Shown in pieces: positions 9,412 to 18,329 of a stretch of 64,000 nucleotides of DNA. The stretch covers positions 496,001 through 560,000 of the forward strand of contig NZ_FTOM01000002.1 in NCBI RefSeq assembly GCF_900156695.1, written 5' to 3'. This stretch comes from Phaeovulum vinaykumarii. Its GTDB lineage: Bacteria; Pseudomonadota; Alphaproteobacteria; Rhodobacterales; Rhodobacteraceae. The notes beneath the pieces were generated by a model. It saw nothing but the letters and a program-made list of their open reading frames with translations, did not search any database and was not told the DNA's origin. Numbering within the stretch: the first letter of the stretch is position 1; every line of letters begins with the position of its first letter. The translations under genes were made by a program, and so were the position numbers.

Positions 9412-10095
9412 TCAGCCCTCGGGCCAGGGCCGGGTCGGCCAGTCGCGGGCATAGGCGGGCTGGTCGGGCCCCTCGGCCAGGCCGGCGCGGCGCCACGCGA
9501 CGAAGGCGGGGTCGGTGATCTGGGTGCGGACATAGGCCGCCGCCTCGGGGCCGACGGGCAGCGCATGGCCCGCGATTCGCGCCGCCACCGGCGCGAAGAA
9601 CGCATCCGCCGCCGACCAGCGCCCGAAGAGCCAGGGCCCCCCGGCGCCGAAATCGCGCCGCGCCAGCGCCCAGAGGCTTTCGATCCGCGCCAGATCCTTC
9701 AGCACCCCTTCGGGCGGCGCGCAATCGGCATAGGCCACGCGCAGGTTCATCGCACAATGCCCGCGCAGCGCGCCGAAGCCCGCGTGCATCTCGGCCGCCA
9801 GCCAGCGCGCCACGGCGCGGGCTTCGGGGTCGGCGGGCCAGATCCCGGCCTCGGGGTGGCGCTCGGCCAGGGTCTCGGCGATGGCCAGGGTCTCGGCGAT
9901 CACCCGCCCCGAGGGCAGGCGCAGCGCAGGCACCAGCCCCGCGGGGGCGAAATCCTCCAGAAGTCTTTGGAATTCAGGGCCATACATCCGCCCCATGCGC
10001 ACCGATACGGGCAGGCCCGTCTTGGTAAACAGCAGCCAGCCGCGCAGCGACCAGCTGGAATACGCGCGATCCCCGATCGCCAGGTCGTAACCCAT
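9412..10095 (-). CDS. Glutathione S-transferase family protein
   Basis: A 227-residue protein with an N-terminal thioredoxin-like domain and a C-terminal all-helical domain, the layout of glutathione S-transferases. The start YDLAIGDRAYSSWSLRGWLL places Ser residues where this class has its glutathione-activating residue, and VPALRLPSGRVIAETLAIAE gives the conserved cis-Pro and Glu/Ser-type glutathione contacts. The substrate is unknown. It is transcribed divergently from the sigma factor gene rpoH, sharing 113 bases of upstream DNA, so stress-linked expression is possible but not shown. Confidence 0.85.
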   Translation of the reverse strand: MGYDLAIGDRAYSSWSLRGWLLFTKTGLPVSVRMGRMYGPEFQRLLEDFAPAGLVPALRLPSGRVIAETLAIAETLAERHPEAGIWPADPEARAVARWLAAEMHAGFGALRGHCAMNLRVAYADCAPPEGVLKDLARIESLWALARRDFGAGGPWLFGRWSAADAFFAPVAARIAGHALPVGPEAAAYVRTQITDPAFVAWRRAGLAEGPDQPAYARDWPTRPWPEG

Positions 10096-10121
10096 CCGTG
10101 AACTCCTCGGGCAACTTTACG

Positions 10122-10150
10122 TGATCCGGCAGACAAGCCCGACCGTATCG
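10122..10150 (+). promoter_or_regulatory. Candidate RpoE-type promoter of rpoH
   Basis: TGATCC at 10122-10127 is followed after 18 bases by TATCG at 10146-10150. TGATCC with an 18-base spacer matches the -35 element and spacing of the R. sphaeroides RpoE (singlet-oxygen) sigma factor promoters; the -10 element is only a partial match. In R. sphaeroides rpoHII is a known RpoE target, which supports the call. Confidence 0.5.
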
Positions 10151-10208
10151 GTCATACTATCGGAACTGAGCGCCGAAACCAGTGGGTGGGAGACCCGGGA
10201 GACTGACC

Positions 10209-11090
10209 ATGGCACTCGATCACATGAGTGACGACAGGCTCGCCCGTCAGGCGATGCGAGCCGAACTTCTCGATGCGGAAACCGAGATCGAACTGGCGCG
10301 GGCCTGGCGCGACAGGCGCGACGAGGCGGCGTTGCACCGGCTGGTGACGGCCTACATGCGGCTGGCCATCTCGATGGCGTCCAAGTATCGCCGCTATGGC
10401 GCGCCGATGAACGACCTGATCCAGGAGGCGGGGCTGGGCCTGATGAAGGCCGCCGACCGCTTCGACCCCGACCGCGGGGTGCGGTTCTCGACCTATGCGG
10501 TGTGGTGGATCAAGGCCAGCGTGCAGGAATTCGTGATGCGCAACTGGTCGATGGTGCGCACCGGTTCGACCTCGGGGCAGAAGTCGCTGTTCTTCAACAT
10601 GCGCCGCGTCCAGGCTCAACTGGAGCGCGAGGCCGCCGCCGCCGGAACCCCGCTCGACGGCCATCAGTTGCGCCAGGCGATCGCGCTCGAACTGGGCGTG
10701 ACGCTGGCCGAGGTCGAGATGATGGAGGGGCGGCTGTCGGGGTCGGACCTGTCGCTGCACGCGCCGCAATCGGGCGGGGCCGAACCCGGCCGCGACTGGA
10801 TCGAGACGATCGAGGACGAGGGCCCCGCCACCGCCCAGATCGTCGAGGAGGCCCATGACGCGGCCCGCCTGCGCGGCTGGCTGGGCACCGCCATGGAGGC
10901 GCTGTCCGAGCGCGAACGCTTCATCGTCTCGGAACGCAAGCTGCGCGATGTGCCCCGCACGCTCGAGGATCTGGGCGCCGAGCTGGGCCTCTCCAAGGAG
11001 CGCATCCGCCAGCTCGAGGCACAGGCCTTCGGAAAGATGCGCCGCGCCCTTGAAGACCAGAGCGACGAGGTCCATCTCCTCCTGCAATGA
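10209..11090 (+). CDS. rpoH: RNA polymerase sigma-32 family factor, RpoHII type
   Basis: A 293-residue sigma factor directing RNA polymerase to heat- or oxidative-stress promoters. Region 2 is clear (DLIQEAGLGLMKAADRFDPD then FSTYAVWWIKASVQEFV), the RpoH box is present in variant form (QKSLFFNMRR), and region 4 ends with the helix-turn-helix LGLSKERIRQLEAQAF. Divergence from the canonical heat-shock RpoH and the candidate RpoE promoter upstream suggest the second rpoH of Rhodobacter (RpoHII). The ATG at 10209 fits the family N-terminus. The next gene starts inside its stop codon (ATGA overlap). Confidence 0.92.
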   Translation: MALDHMSDDRLARQAMRAELLDAETEIELARAWRDRRDEAALHRLVTAYMRLAISMASKYRRYGAPMNDLIQEAGLGLMKAADRFDPDRGVRFSTYAVWWIKASVQEFVMRNWSMVRTGSTSGQKSLFFNMRRVQAQLEREAAAAGTPLDGHQLRQAIALELGVTLAEVEMMEGRLSGSDLSLHAPQSGGAEPGRDWIETIEDEGPATAQIVEEAHDAARLRGWLGTAMEALSERERFIVSERKLRDVPRTLEDLGAELGLSKERIRQLEAQAFGKMRRALEDQSDEVHLLLQ

Positions 11091-12013
11091 CGCATGCTCT
11101 CGCTGTTCTCGCCCTGCTTCCGGGCCTTCTTCTCGCCGGCCCCCTCGGGGCGGGCGAGATCGGCGCGTCGGGGCTCGATGCCCCGCAAGCCGATCCCCCC
11201 TCCGCCCTGACCACGGCCCAGGTTCTCCCCCACGATCCGGGGCCGGCCGCCATCCTCGCGGCGCTGGACGGGGCCGATATCGCCATTCTGGGCGAGATCC
11301 ACGACAACCCCGACCACCACGCCTTCCAGGCCGAGATGGTCGCCGCGCTCAAACCGCGCGCGCTGGTCTTCGAGATGCTGACCCCCGAACAGGCCGCCGC
11401 CGCCGATGGTCTGTCGCGCGGGGATGCCGCCGCTCTTGCCGCGGCCTTCGGCTGGGAAGACAGCGGCTGGCCCGATTTCGCGCTCTATGCGCCCATCTTC
11501 GCCGCCGCGCCCGAAGCGCGTCTCTATGGCGCTGCGCTGCCGCGCGCGGTGGTGCGCCGCGCCATGTCGGAAGACCCCGCCCAGGTTCTGGCCGAGGCGC
11601 TGCCCGGCCGCCCCGATGCCGTGGATCTGGGGCTCGACCGGCCGCTTTCGCATGGCGAATGGGAAACCCGCCTGGCCGAACAGGCTGCGGCGCATTGCGA
11701 CGCGCTGCCCGACGAGATGGTGCCCGGCATGGTCAACGCCCAGCGCCTGCGCGACGCGGCCTTTGCCCGCAGCGCGCTGACTGCGCTGGATCAGACCGGG
11801 GGGCCGGTCGTCGTCATCACCGGCTCGGGCCATGCGCGCCGCGATCAGGGCATGCCCGCGGCGCTGGCCGTCTTTGCCGAAACCGTGCCCCATCCGCCGC
11901 GTGTCGTGTCGCTGGGGCAGCTCGAGCTGCCCGTGTCGGGGCCGCAGCCCTTCGACATCTGGCGCGCCACTCCGGCCACCCCGCGCCCCGACCCCTGCGC
12001 CGCCTTCAACTGA
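11087..12013 (+). CDS. ChaN-like (PF04187) exported protein
   Basis: A 308-residue protein beginning with a signal peptide (ALLPGLLLAGPLGAGE). The body matches the ChaN/haem-binding uptake-like family: DIAILGEIHDNPDHHAFQAEM near residue 65, FEMLTPEQ, and a C-terminal VVVITGSGHARRDQGMPAAL. ChaN of Campylobacter binds haem and is an iron-regulated lipoprotein; no lipobox cysteine is evident here, so it may be periplasmic. It overlaps rpoH by 4 bases, so translation is probably coupled. Confidence 0.8.
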   Translation: MTHALAVLALLPGLLLAGPLGAGEIGASGLDAPQADPPSALTTAQVLPHDPGPAAILAALDGADIAILGEIHDNPDHHAFQAEMVAALKPRALVFEMLTPEQAAAADGLSRGDAAALAAAFGWEDSGWPDFALYAPIFAAAPEARLYGAALPRAVVRRAMSEDPAQVLAEALPGRPDAVDLGLDRPLSHGEWETRLAEQAAAHCDALPDEMVPGMVNAQRLRDAAFARSALTALDQTGGPVVVITGSGHARRDQGMPAALAVFAETVPHPPRVVSLGQLELPVSGPQPFDIWRATPATPRPDPCAAFN

Positions 12014-12115
12014 CCCCGCGTCCCTGCCAAGCCCCCTTCCAGGCCCCCTGCCAAGCCTTGCCCCGCCCCGTCCCGCTTCGTAAGGATGGGCAACGGGAAC
12101 GGGCGGGGGGTGCGG

Positions 12116-13327
12116 ATGCTCGCAGGCAAGAAGATCCTTCTGGTGATTTGCGGCGGGATCGCCGCATACAAGACGCTCGAACTGATCCGCCGTCTGCGCG
12201 AGGCGGGCGCGTCCGTCACCCCGGTCATGACCCGCGCCGCGGCGCAATTCGTCACGCCGCTGTCGGTCACGGCGCTGGCCGGCACGCCCTGCCGGCAGGA
12301 GCTGTTCGACCTGGGCGACGAGGCCGAGATGGGCCATATCCAGCTCTCGCGCGCGGCCGATCTGGTGGTGGTGGCGCCGGCGACGGCCGATTTCATGGCG
12401 CGCATGGCCCATGGTCATGCCGATGACCTGCCCTCGACCCTGATGCTGGCCACCGACAAGCCGGTGCTGATCGCGCCGGCGATGAACGTGCGCATGTGGG
12501 GCCACCCCGCGACCCGACGCAACCTGGCCTGCCTGCGCGGCGACGGGATCATGGTGGTCGGCCCCGACGAAGGGGCGATGGCCTGCGGCGAATACGGGCC
12601 CGGCCGCATGGCCGAACCGGCGGCGATCCTTGCGGCCATTGCCGCCGCGCTGGGGCCCAAGCCGCTGTCGGGGCGCCATGTCATCGTGACCTCGGGGCCG
12701 ACGCATGAGCCCATCGACCCGGTGCGCTATATCGCCAACCGCTCCTCGGGGGCGCAGGGCACGGCGATCGCGGCGGCGCTGGTCGATCTGGGCGCCTCGG
12801 TCAGTTTCGTCACCGGCCCGGCCAGCGTGCCGCCGCCGCCGGGCGTGCGCGTCCTGCCCGTCGAGACCGCCGCCCAGATGCGCGCGGCCGTGATGGAGGC
12901 CCTGCCCGCCGATGCCGCGGTGATGGCGGCGGCCGTGGCCGATTGGCGGGTCGAGAATGCCGCCGCGCAGAAGATGAAGAAGGACGGATCGGGCCGCGCC
13001 CCCGCGCTGAGCTTTGCCCAGAACCCCGACATCCTGGCCGAGGTCGCAGGCCTTGGCGCGGACCGCCCGCGCCTGGTCGTGGGCTTTGCCGCCGAGACCG
13101 AGAAGGTCGAGGAACACGCCCGCGACAAGCGCGCCCGCAAGGGCTGTGACTGGATCGTGGCCAATGACGTGAGTCCGGCCACCGGCATCATGGGCGGCGC
13201 CGAGAACGCCGTGATCGTGATCGACGCGGACGGCGCCGAGACCTGGCCGCGTCTGCCCAAGGACGAGGTTGCCCGCCGCCTGGCGCAGCGCATCGCGCGC
13301 GCCCTTGCCTGGAAGGAAGACGCATGA
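12116..13327 (+). CDS. coaBC: Bifunctional phosphopantothenoylcysteine decarboxylase/phosphopantothenate-cysteine ligase CoaBC
   Basis: CoaBC makes 4'-phosphopantetheine from 4'-phosphopantothenate and cysteine on the coenzyme A pathway. The N-terminal flavoprotein decarboxylase (CoaC) has ILLVICGGIAAYKTLELIRR and APAMNVRMW, and the catalytic cysteine region GAMACGEYGPGRM. The C-terminal ligase (CoaB) has VTSGPTHEPIDPVRYIANRS and the NDVS motif (IVANDVS). From the ATG at 12116 the length is 403 residues; an in-frame ATG at 12086 would add ten residues. dut starts within its last codons (ATGA). Confidence 0.95.
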   Translation: MLAGKKILLVICGGIAAYKTLELIRRLREAGASVTPVMTRAAAQFVTPLSVTALAGTPCRQELFDLGDEAEMGHIQLSRAADLVVVAPATADFMARMAHGHADDLPSTLMLATDKPVLIAPAMNVRMWGHPATRRNLACLRGDGIMVVGPDEGAMACGEYGPGRMAEPAAILAAIAAALGPKPLSGRHVIVTSGPTHEPIDPVRYIANRSSGAQGTAIAAALVDLGASVSFVTGPASVPPPPGVRVLPVETAAQMRAAVMEALPADAAVMAAAVADWRVENAAAQKMKKDGSGRAPALSFAQNPDILAEVAGLGADRPRLVVGFAAETEKVEEHARDKRARKGCDWIVANDVSPATGIMGGAENAVIVIDADGAETWPRLPKDEVARRLAQRIARALAWKEDA

Positions 13328-13791
13328 TCCCCGACATCCGTGTCCTGCGCGAACCCTGGGCCGATCCGGCCATCCCGCTGCCCGCCTACGAGACGCCGGG
13401 GTCGGCCGGGGCGGATGTGCGTGCCAACCTGGCCCCCGAGGACCGCGAATGGGGCTTCACCCTCGATCCGATGCGGCGCGCGGTGGTGCCAACCGGGATC
13501 TGTGTCGAGATCCCGCCGGGCTACGAGATCCAGGTGCGGCCGCGCTCGGGGCTGGCGCTTCAGCACGGGCTGACGCTGCCCAACACGCCCGGCACCATCG
13601 ACAGCGACTATCGCGGCCCGCTGGGGATCTTGATGATCAATCTCGGCCCGCATCCCTACACCATCCACCACGGCGACCGCATCGCACAGCTGATCGTGGC
13701 GCCGGTGGTGCAGGCCGCCTTCTCCGAGACCGACGCCCTGTCGGCCACGGGCCGGGGCGCGGGCGGGTTCGGCTCGACCGGGCGGGGCTGA
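13324..13791 (+). CDS. dut: Deoxyuridine 5'-triphosphate nucleotidohydrolase (dUTPase)
   Basis: dUTPase hydrolyses dUTP to dUMP and pyrophosphate, keeping uracil out of DNA and feeding dTMP synthesis. All five trimeric dUTPase motifs are present in 155 residues: GSAGADVRANL, PRSGLALQHGL, NTPGTIDSDYRGPLGI, GDRIAQLIVAPV and the glycine-rich C-terminal GRGAGGFGSTGRG. The coaBC-dut pairing is common in alphaproteobacteria. The next gene starts directly after the stop codon. Confidence 0.97.
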   Translation: MIPDIRVLREPWADPAIPLPAYETPGSAGADVRANLAPEDREWGFTLDPMRRAVVPTGICVEIPPGYEIQVRPRSGLALQHGLTLPNTPGTIDSDYRGPLGILMINLGPHPYTIHHGDRIAQLIVAPVVQAAFSETDALSATGRGAGGFGSTGRG

Positions 13792-14844
13792 ATGCTCTGG
13801 GGGCTGGTCGCGGGGCTGGTGCTGCTGGGGATCGGGCTGCGGCTGCCCTGGCGCGGGATCGTGGGGCTGATCGCGCTGGTGTGGCTGGGGGGGATGATCG
13901 CCCATCTCAGCCTGCCGCGTGGACATGGCCTTCTGCGCGCGCTGGGGGGCGACGCGCAGATCTGGGCCATCGCGGGGTGCGTGGGCGCGCTGGGGCTGGG
14001 CTATGCGGGGCTTGTGCGGATGGCGCGCGCGCGGGCCCGTGCGCGGGCACGGCCTGCGCGCAGGGCGCCCGCGGGGGCGTTCACCGACGCCGAGCTCGAG
14101 CGCTATTCCCGCCACATCCTTCTGCGCGAGATCGGCGGGCCGGGGCAGGGCCGTCTGGCCGCGGCCAATGTGCTGGTGGTGGGCGCGGGCGGTCTGGGCG
14201 CGCCGGTGCTTCTCTATCTGGCGGCGGCCGGGGTGGGCCGGATTGCCGTCGTCGATGGCGATAAGGTCGAGAATTCCAACCTCCAGCGGCAGGTGATCCA
14301 CCCCGACGCGGCGCTGGGCAGCCCCAAGGCGCTGTCGGCGGCGCGCGCGATGGTTGCGCAGAACCCCTTTGTCCGCCCCGAACCCCATGTCACGCGGCTG
14401 GAGCCCGCGAATGCCGCCGATCTGATCGCGGGGCGGGATCTGGTGCTTGATTGCACCGACAGCTACGCCACCCGCGATCTGATCAACCGGACGGCGGCGG
14501 GTTTGGGGGTGCCGGTGATCTGGGGCGGCCTCTCGCCCTGGGAGGGGATGGTGGCGCTGTCCGATCCGGCGCGCGGCGCGCCCTGCTTTGCCTGCGCCTT
14601 TCCCGAACCGCCCGCGCCGGGGCTTGCGCCCGATTGCGCCGCGGTGGGGGTGTTCTCGGCGCTGCCCGGCGTGATCGGCACGCAGATGGCCGCGGCGGCG
14701 CTGCGCCATCTGACCGGCGCCGGGGACAGCCTGGCCGGCCGGCTGATCCTGCATGACGGGCTGTCGGGCCGCACGCGCGAGATGCGCCTTGCGCGCCGCA
14801 CCGGATGTCCGGTCTGCGCCGCCACGGCCCGGCCATCCGAGTAG
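13792..14844 (+). CDS. MoeB/ThiF/HesA family adenylyltransferase with N-terminal membrane segments
   Basis: A 350-residue protein. Residues from about 95 onward form an E1-like adenylyltransferase: ERYSRHILLREIGGPGQGRL, the nucleotide-binding loop VLVVGAGGLGAPVLLYLAAAG, and DGDKVENSNLQRQVIH. The zinc cysteines are in CFAC and CPVC, and PDCAAVGVFSALPG carries a cysteine in the usual catalytic position. Such enzymes adenylate the C-terminal glycine of MoaD- or ThiS-type sulfur carriers. The first 80 residues are three hydrophobic stretches followed by an Arg-Ala-rich linker, which would tether the enzyme to the inner membrane; standard MoeB lacks this part. Confidence 0.85.
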   Translation: MLWGLVAGLVLLGIGLRLPWRGIVGLIALVWLGGMIAHLSLPRGHGLLRALGGDAQIWAIAGCVGALGLGYAGLVRMARARARARARPARRAPAGAFTDAELERYSRHILLREIGGPGQGRLAAANVLVVGAGGLGAPVLLYLAAAGVGRIAVVDGDKVENSNLQRQVIHPDAALGSPKALSAARAMVAQNPFVRPEPHVTRLEPANAADLIAGRDLVLDCTDSYATRDLINRTAAGLGVPVIWGGLSPWEGMVALSDPARGAPCFACAFPEPPAPGLAPDCAAVGVFSALPGVIGTQMAAAALRHLTGAGDSLAGRLILHDGLSGRTREMRLARRTGCPVCAATARPSE

Positions 14845-14903
14845 CGCGGCGCCGGCCTGATCCGGCCGACGCCATCGGCAGGGGGCGCTATCGGGGGCGC
14901 GCC

Positions 14904-15596
14904 TCAGATCACGATCGGATGCAGCACCTCGGGTTCGATCACCTGCACGCCGGGCAGGCCCTGGGCCAGCGCCTCGGCCGATTGCTCGAGCAGCGGGAAG
15001 GTCCGGTAATGGCAGGGGATCACGGTCTTGAAATCGAAATACTTGCGCGCGGCAAAGGCGGCGCGGTCCATGTCCATGGTGAAATGCCCGCCCGCGGCCA
15101 GGATGCCGATATCGGGGCGGTGATATTCGCCCATCCAGGCCATGTCGGCCATGATGTCGGTATCGCCCGAGAAATAGATCGTGTGGCCCTCGCCCGCGAT
15201 CATGAAGCCCGATTCGGTGCCGGCATAGACCGGGCGCCCCTCTTCCCAGAAGCACGACGAATGCGAGGCCGCCACCATCGTCACCCGCGCCCCGTTCAGA
15301 TCGACCGTGCCGCCCTTGTTGAAGCCGACGACATCAAGGCCCTCGTGTTCCTGCCAATAGGTCATCAGGTCATAGATGCCCACGCAGGGGATGCCCAGCT
15401 CGCGCGTGATCGCCACCGCATCGGCCGAATGATCGCCGTGCCCGTGGCTGATGAGCACATGCGTGGCACCCGCCAGCGCCTCGGCACGGCGGGTCTCGGG
15501 GAAGGCGGGGTTGCCGCTCAGCCAGGGGTCGATGAGGAGGACCGCCCCCTCGATCTCGATGCGAAAGCCGGAATGTCCGAGCCAGGTGATCTTCAT
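14904..15596 (-). CDS. UPF0173 metal-dependent hydrolase (metallo-beta-lactamase fold)
   Basis: A 230-residue protein of the UPF0173/YtkL family. It starts [20 protein letters not shown] and has the metal-binding motif [15 protein letters not shown] (HxHxDH), then the later ligands in [28 protein letters not shown] and [10 protein letters not shown]. The family is a soluble metal-dependent hydrolase of unknown substrate. It converges with the MoeB-like gene; upstream lies the 26-bp tandem repeat. Confidence 0.9.
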   Translation of the reverse strand: MKITWLGHSGFRIEIEGAVLLIDPWLSGNPAFPETRRAEALAGATHVLISHGHGDHSADAVAITRELGIPCVGIYDLMTYWQEHEGLDVVGFNKGGTVDLNGARVTMVAASHSSCFWEEGRPVYAGTESGFMIAGEGHTIYFSGDTDIMADMAWMGEYHRPDIGILAAGGHFTMDMDRAAFAARKYFDFKTVIPCHYRTFPLLEQSAEALAQGLPGVQVIEPEVLHPIVI

Positions 15597-15623
15597 GCCT
15601 GTTCTCCTGCTTGGGCCCGCGCC

Positions 15624-15729
15624 GGGCGCGGGGTCACATGCGCCTATCCGGGCGCGGGGTCATGTGCGCCCCTCCGGGCGCTGGCTCACGTGCGCCCCTC
15701 CGGGCGCGGGGGGGGGGATCTCATGCGCC
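15624..15729. repeat. 26-bp tandem repeat, four copies
   Basis: Three copies of exactly 26 bases (15624-15649, 15650-15675, 15676-15701) and a degenerate fourth (15702-15729) lie between the UPF0173 gene and gatC. Each unit begins GGGCGC, carries TCAYRTGCGCC in the middle and ends in TATCC or CCTCC. The fourth contains a run of ten G residues at 15708-15717. The copies are contiguous, so this is not a CRISPR array. Confidence 0.85.
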
Positions 15730-15868
15730 GACTTTAGCGTGGCCCGCGCGCAAGGAAATCCCGCAAAATCCCGCGCGCGATCTGCCGCGCAGGGGTGGCG
15801 GCGCTTGCGGGGCGCGCGGGGGGGCGCTAAACCCCCTGCCAAAGCCCCAACCCACGGGAGACAGCCCC

Positions 15869-16156
15869 ATGTCGATCGACATCGAGACGGCCCGCAAGGT
15901 CGCGCATCTGGCGCGGATTGCCGTGCCGGACGCGCATCTGCCCGATCTCGCGCGCGAGCTTTCCGGGATCCTCACCTTCATGGAACAGCTCAATGAAGTG
16001 GATGTGACGGGGGTCGAGCCGATGACCTCGGTCACGCCGATGCGCCTCAAGCGCCGCGAGGATGTCGTCACCGACGGCGGCTATCCCGAGAAGGTGCTGT
16101 CGAATGCCCCCGATGCCCGCGAGGGCTTCTTTGCCGTGCCGAAGGTGGTGGAATGA
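15869..16156 (+). CDS. gatC: Asp-tRNA(Asn)/Glu-tRNA(Gln) amidotransferase subunit C
   Basis: GatC is the small subunit that stabilises the GatCAB amidotransferase, which converts Glu-tRNA(Gln) and Asp-tRNA(Asn) to correctly charged tRNAs. The 95-residue protein shows the family pattern: [17 protein letters not shown] at the start, [21 protein letters not shown] in the middle and [10 protein letters not shown] at the end. A GGGAG ribosome-binding site precedes the ATG. It overlaps gatA by four bases. Confidence 0.96.
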   Translation: MSIDIETARKVAHLARIAVPDAHLPDLARELSGILTFMEQLNEVDVTGVEPMTSVTPMRLKRREDVVTDGGYPEKVLSNAPDAREGFFAVPKVVE

Positions 16157-17640
16157 GCCTGAACGAACTGACCATTGCCGAGGCCCGCGACGCGCTGCGC
16201 AAGGGCGACACGACCGCGGCCGAACTGACCGGGGCGTGCCTGTCGGCCATCGAGAAGGCCGGCGCGCTCAATGCCTTTGTCCATCACACGCCCGAGATCG
16301 CGCAGGAGCAGGCCGCCGCGGCCGATCAGCGCCTGAAGGCGGGCGACGCGCCCGCGCTCTGCGGCATCCCGCTGGGCATCAAGGATCTGTTCTGCACCCG
16401 CGGCGTGCCCTCGCAGGCGGCCTCGGGCATCCTTGAAGGGTTCCGCCCGGAATACGAATCCACCGTGACGCGCCAGCTGTTTGCGTCGGGTGCGGTCATG
16501 CTGGGCAAGCTCAACATGGACGAATTCGCCATGGGCTCGTCGAACGAGACCTCGGTCTATGGCAATGCCGTCAACCCCTGGAAGGTGGACGACCGGCTGC
16601 TGACGCCGGGGGGCTCGTCGGGGGGCTCGGCGGCGGCGGTGGCGGGCGATCTGTGCCTGGGCGCCACCGGCACCGACACCGGCGGCTCGATCCGCCAGCC
16701 CGCGGCCTTCACCGGCATCGTGGGGATCAAGCCGACCTACGGGCGCTGCTCGCGCTGGGGGATCGTGGCCTTTGCCTCGTCGCTCGATCAGGCCGGGCCG
16801 ATGACCAAGACCGTGCGCGACGCGGCGATCATGCTTCAGGCGATGGCCGGGCATGACCCGATGGATTCGACCTCGGCCGATATTCCGGTGCCCGATTTCG
16901 AGGCCGCGCTGACCGGCGATATCCGTGGCAAGAAGATCGGCATCCCGCGCGAATACCGCATGGAGGGGATGCCCGCCGAGATCGAGAAGCTCTGGGCCGA
17001 TGGCGCGGCGATGCTGCGCGATGCCGGCGCCGAGATCGTGGACATCAGCCTGCCGCACACGAAATACGCCCTGCCGGCCTATTACGTGGTGGCGCCGGCC
17101 GAGGCGTCCTCGAACCTCGCGCGCTATGACGGGGTGCGCTATGGCCACCGCGCCGCGCTGGGCAAGGGCGACGGCATCGTCGAGATGTATGAAAAGACCC
17201 GCGCCGAGGGCTTCGGCAAAGAGGTCCAGCGCCGGGTGATGATCGGCACCTATGTGCTGTCGGCGGGCTTCTATGACGCCTATTACAACCGCGCCCGCAA
17301 GGTCCGCGCCCTCATCAAGCGCGACTTCGACGAGGTCTTCGCCGCCGGGGTCGACGCGATCCTGACGCCGGCGACGCCGTCCTCGGCCTTCGGGCTGGGC
17401 GAGATGGCCTCGGCCGATCCGGTCCAGATGTATCTCAACGACGTCTTCACCGTGACGGTCAACCTGGCCGGTCTTCCGGGCATCTCGGTGCCGGCGGGGC
17501 TGGACCAGAAGGGGCTGCCGCTGGGCCTCCAGCTGATCGGCCGTCCCTGGGCCGAGGGCGACCTTCTCAACCACGCCTATGTTCTGGAACAGGCGGCGGG
17601 CTTTGCCGCCCGTCCCGCCAAATGGTGGCTGGAGGGCTGA
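16153..17640 (+). CDS. gatA: Asp-tRNA(Asn)/Glu-tRNA(Gln) amidotransferase subunit A
   Basis: GatA is the glutaminase/amidase subunit. In 495 residues it has the amidase signature with its Ser-cisSer-Lys triad: the lysine in [11 protein letters not shown], and the serines in the glycine-rich [13 protein letters not shown] and [13 protein letters not shown] stretches, followed by [13 protein letters not shown]. Translation is probably coupled to gatC through the ATGA overlap. gatB is not in this window. Confidence 0.97.
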   Translation: MSLNELTIAEARDALRKGDTTAAELTGACLSAIEKAGALNAFVHHTPEIAQEQAAAADQRLKAGDAPALCGIPLGIKDLFCTRGVPSQAASGILEGFRPEYESTVTRQLFASGAVMLGKLNMDEFAMGSSNETSVYGNAVNPWKVDDRLLTPGGSSGGSAAAVAGDLCLGATGTDTGGSIRQPAAFTGIVGIKPTYGRCSRWGIVAFASSLDQAGPMTKTVRDAAIMLQAMAGHDPMDSTSADIPVPDFEAALTGDIRGKKIGIPREYRMEGMPAEIEKLWADGAAMLRDAGAEIVDISLPHTKYALPAYYVVAPAEASSNLARYDGVRYGHRAALGKGDGIVEMYEKTRAEGFGKEVQRRVMIGTYVLSAGFYDAYYNRARKVRALIKRDFDEVFAAGVDAILTPATPSSAFGLGEMASADPVQMYLNDVFTVTVNLAGLPGISVPAGLDQKGLPLGLQLIGRPWAEGDLLNHAYVLEQAAGFAARPAKWWLEG

Positions 17641-17644
17641 TCCG

Positions 17645-18325
17645 ATGCGGCGTCGGGGCGGTGTGGCGGCGGGGCTCATCGGGGCGATGGCGCTGGCCGG
17701 CTGCATGACGGATGGCGGCCCGCCCGATCGGGCCGGCGGCGTGGGCTTTGGCGATTACCAGGATTACCTGGCCCGGCGCGAGGCCGCCTTGCAGGGCGGG
17801 GCCGCCGCCCCCATGCCGATGGCGCCCGACGGCACGCAACCTGCGCCGCCGGCCGCGCTGGACAGCCCGGCCTCGGGCGTGATCCCCGAGGCGGGCGAAG
17901 GCTGGGGCCAGCTGGCCACGGGCGATGATCTGAACCGGGCGGGCCGGTCCGAGGCTGCCGAGATCGGCGCTGAAACCCTCAGCGTTCTGGGGGCCGCCCC
18001 CGTTACGCCCTCCGCTGCGGCGCCTGCTCCCGCCCCTGCGCCTGCGCCCGCTGCGGCGGTGCCCAGCCACCCCGAGGCCGGGCCGAACCTGGCCGCCTAT
18101 GCGCTGGCCGCGCCCAACCGTCTGGGGGAACCCGCCTACCGGCGCGGCGGCCTCAAGCTGATGAGCCACGAACGTTCCTGCGCGCGCTATGCCTCCTCGG
18201 ATCAGGCGCAGCGCGATTTCCTTGAACGCGGCGGGCCTGCGCGCGATCCGCGCAACCTTGACCCCGACGGCGACGGCTTTGCCTGCGCCTGGGATCCGAC
18301 GCCGTTCCAGTCGGTGCGGAACTGA
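17645..18325 (+). CDS. Lipoprotein with C-terminal Excalibur-like calcium-binding motif
   Basis: A 226-residue protein starting at the ATG four bases after the gatA stop. The first 19 residues form a lipoprotein signal ending in the lipobox ALAGC. The middle is Pro-Ala-rich low-complexity sequence (residues about 120-145). The C-terminus has a paired-cysteine segment: SHERSCARYASSDQAQR then NLDPDGDGFACAWDPTPF. The DPDGDGxxC part matches the Excalibur (DxDxDGxxCE-type) calcium-binding motif, with Ala where Glu is usual. The function is unknown; a wall-facing lipoprotein is the inference, fitting the amidase gene that follows. Confidence 0.75.
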   Translation: MRRRGGVAAGLIGAMALAGCMTDGGPPDRAGGVGFGDYQDYLARREAALQGGAAAPMPMAPDGTQPAPPAALDSPASGVIPEAGEGWGQLATGDDLNRAGRSEAAEIGAETLSVLGAAPVTPSAAAPAPAPAPAPAAAVPSHPEAGPNLAAYALAAPNRLGEPAYRRGGLKLMSHERSCARYASSDQAQRDFLERGGPARDPRNLDPDGDGFACAWDPTPFQSVRN

Positions 18326-18329
18326 GCCC

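Noticed and set aside
12014-12115. Repeated CCCTGCCAAGCC words between the ChaN-like gene and coaBC.
   Set aside because: Only two short copies in C-rich sequence; chance or simple slippage explains it.
15624-15729. Possible CRISPR array.
   Set aside because: The 26-base units are directly adjacent with no spacers, and no cas genes occur in the window.
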